DNA of 56,157 nucleotides from contig CAIOIZ010000054.1 in the NCBI GenBank assembly GCA_903858475.1, positions 1 to 56,157 on the forward strand. Direction: 5' to 3'. The position numbers and the translations under genes are program-made. Source of the DNA: an uncultured Bacteroidota bacterium (GTDB taxonomy: Bacteria; Bacteroidota; Bacteroidia; Chitinophagales; Chitinophagaceae). The notes below the pieces were generated by a model. The model searched no databases and was not told the origin of the DNA. It worked only from the letters and a program-made list of their open reading frames with translations. This document shows, piece after piece, positions 55,500 through 56,157 of the stretch. Each line of letters starts with the position of its first letter. Position 1 is the stretch's first letter.

Positions 55500-55667
55500 A
55501 TGCAAATAAAACCAACCAGCTTTTTTGTTCCCCATTTAGCCTCCGAATTTCTTCGCTTGAAAGAATTGGGTGTCGAGTTCCACTCCAACCCAAAAGCAAT
55601 GGGCCCCGTTTTTATCGTTCTCATTAACGACACCTGTGGTAATCTTATTCAACTGGTACAACAATAG
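55500..55667 (+). pseudogene. C-terminal fragment of a VOC/glyoxalase-family protein
   Basis: ATG at 55500 opens 55 codons. The sequence EFLRLKELGVEFHSNPKAMG followed by DTCGNLIQLVQQ is the C-terminal end of a vicinal-oxygen-chelate (glyoxalase/bleomycin-resistance-like) domain, which is normally 110-130 aa. The whole N-terminal half, with its beta-alpha-beta unit and first metal ligand, is missing. The preceding esterase ends six bases earlier. It looks like a truncated gene remnant, although a small stand-alone protein cannot be ruled out. It starts right after the esterase and has no promoter of its own. Confidence 0.65.
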
Positions 55668-55679
55668 CCCGAAAAATTT

Positions 55680-56157
55680 ATGTCAATCTTCCTAATATTA
55701 AAAAATAGCTGGCAAACACCATTTGCCCTATATAATATTTTGGCCGGACTGCGGCGACAAAAAAAATTTTTACAAACCCATATACAACCGCATATAAACA
55801 AAGCATTGGCGGTTAATGATGGCTCTATTAGTAGGGAAGACTTAAAAAAAATCAATCAATATTATGGGCTTGCGGTTCCGGCTATTTTAGGTGAAGGCTT
55901 TGCTTTATTAAATGGCCAAAGGCTCTCTTCACAAGAACGCATGGCCACCACTTGCCAAGGGGCCATTACCGGACTAGGAGATGACTTCTTTGATAATAAT
56001 AAGTTTTCTGAGGCAGCATTAAAAGATTTTCTAGAAAATCCACATCACTTTAAAGCCAATAATGCGGCCAATGAACTTTTCCTTCATTTTTATACCAATA
56101 GCCTGTCGCAGTCTGCAGATACAGATAAAACATTAAAAAGATTAAAGGCCGTTTATC
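55680..56157 (+). CDS. Partial DDxxD-motif protein, class I isoprenoid-enzyme-like
   Basis: ATG at 55680 opens a frame of 159 codons that runs off the right edge without a stop. It contains an all-helical sequence with TCQGAITGLGDDFFDNNKFS. The DDFFD matches the DDxxD Mg-pyrophosphate motif of class I isoprenoid enzymes, and Bacteroidota have an uncharacterised group annotated that way. The upstream part (QTPFALYNILAGLRRQKKFL) has no recognised domain. Only half or less of the gene is seen, so identity is moderate. It starts 12 bases after the VOC fragment, suggesting co-transcription. Confidence 0.6.
   Translation, partial: MSIFLILKNSWQTPFALYNILAGLRRQKKFLQTHIQPHINKALAVNDGSISREDLKKINQYYGLAVPAILGEGFALLNGQRLSSQERMATTCQGAITGLGDDFFDNNKFSEAALKDFLENPHHFKANNAANELFLHFYTNSLSQSADTDKTLKRLKAVY

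Noticed and set aside
1-56157. CRISPR arrays, insertion sequences, phage genes, rRNA or tRNA genes
   Set aside because: Reading both strands I found no regularly spaced repeats, transposase or integrase motifs, or folded RNA genes.

Overview
The window looks like a chromosomal segment of a free-living, probably aerobic member of the Bacteroidota, most likely Chitinophagaceae or a close relative. The evidence is an AT-rich sequence with dense genes on both strands, repeated TAnnTTTG promoter elements, short leaders without clear Shine-Dalgarno sites, an IPExxxVDY-type protein, a secreted protein with a type-IX-secretion-like tail, a FeoB and a Rho with a long charged N-terminal extension. No insertion sequence, phage gene, CRISPR array, rRNA or tRNA was recognised.

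Layout. 1-1291: a gene tail, a small lipoprotein and a 757-base stretch with only tiny ORFs and one strong hairpin. 1292-7610 (minus): SWIM-SNF2 helicase, ComB-like phosphatase, SRPBCC protein and GcvT. 7737-11353 (plus): L,D-transpeptidase, GH3-like adenylating enzyme, FabG and a small membrane protein. 11445-18060 (plus): a tightly packed run of ABC exporter, HlyD adaptor, TolC channel, SulP transporter and beta-carbonic anhydrase. It converges on a minus-strand SbtA-type bicarbonate transporter and a crotonase (18091-19824). 19930-27172 (minus): DUF2207 membrane protein, an MBOAT/SGNH acyl-transfer pair and PaaZ. 27258-32900: omega-amidase, S41 peptidase, secreted surface protein, ThiL and an inositol monophosphatase. 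33048-36070: two convergent glycosyltransferases. 36119-45238: small ORFs, an aminotransferase, a huge BNR-repeat protein, MsrB, Adk, RecX and FeoB. 45416-51007: M28-PDZ peptidase, IPExxxVDY protein, then a selenium block (SelD, an unknown secreted protein, MnmH). 51082-56157: Rho, AsnRS, an esterase, a truncated VOC-domain fragment and the start of a DDxxD protein cut by the window end.

The most distinctive region is 11445-19053. Two different families of candidate bicarbonate transporter flank a carbonic anhydrase, and the SulP and anhydrase genes overlap by four bases. They follow directly behind a three-gene type-I-secretion-like exporter whose ATPase has lost the usual LSGGQ and switch-histidine residues. 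The parts belong to known families. The combination suggests inorganic-carbon supply in a heterotroph, with possible co-transcription with an unusual exporter. A second theme is promoter architecture: at three genes the TAnnTTTG element ends only 4-5 bases before the start codon, which predicts leaderless mRNAs.
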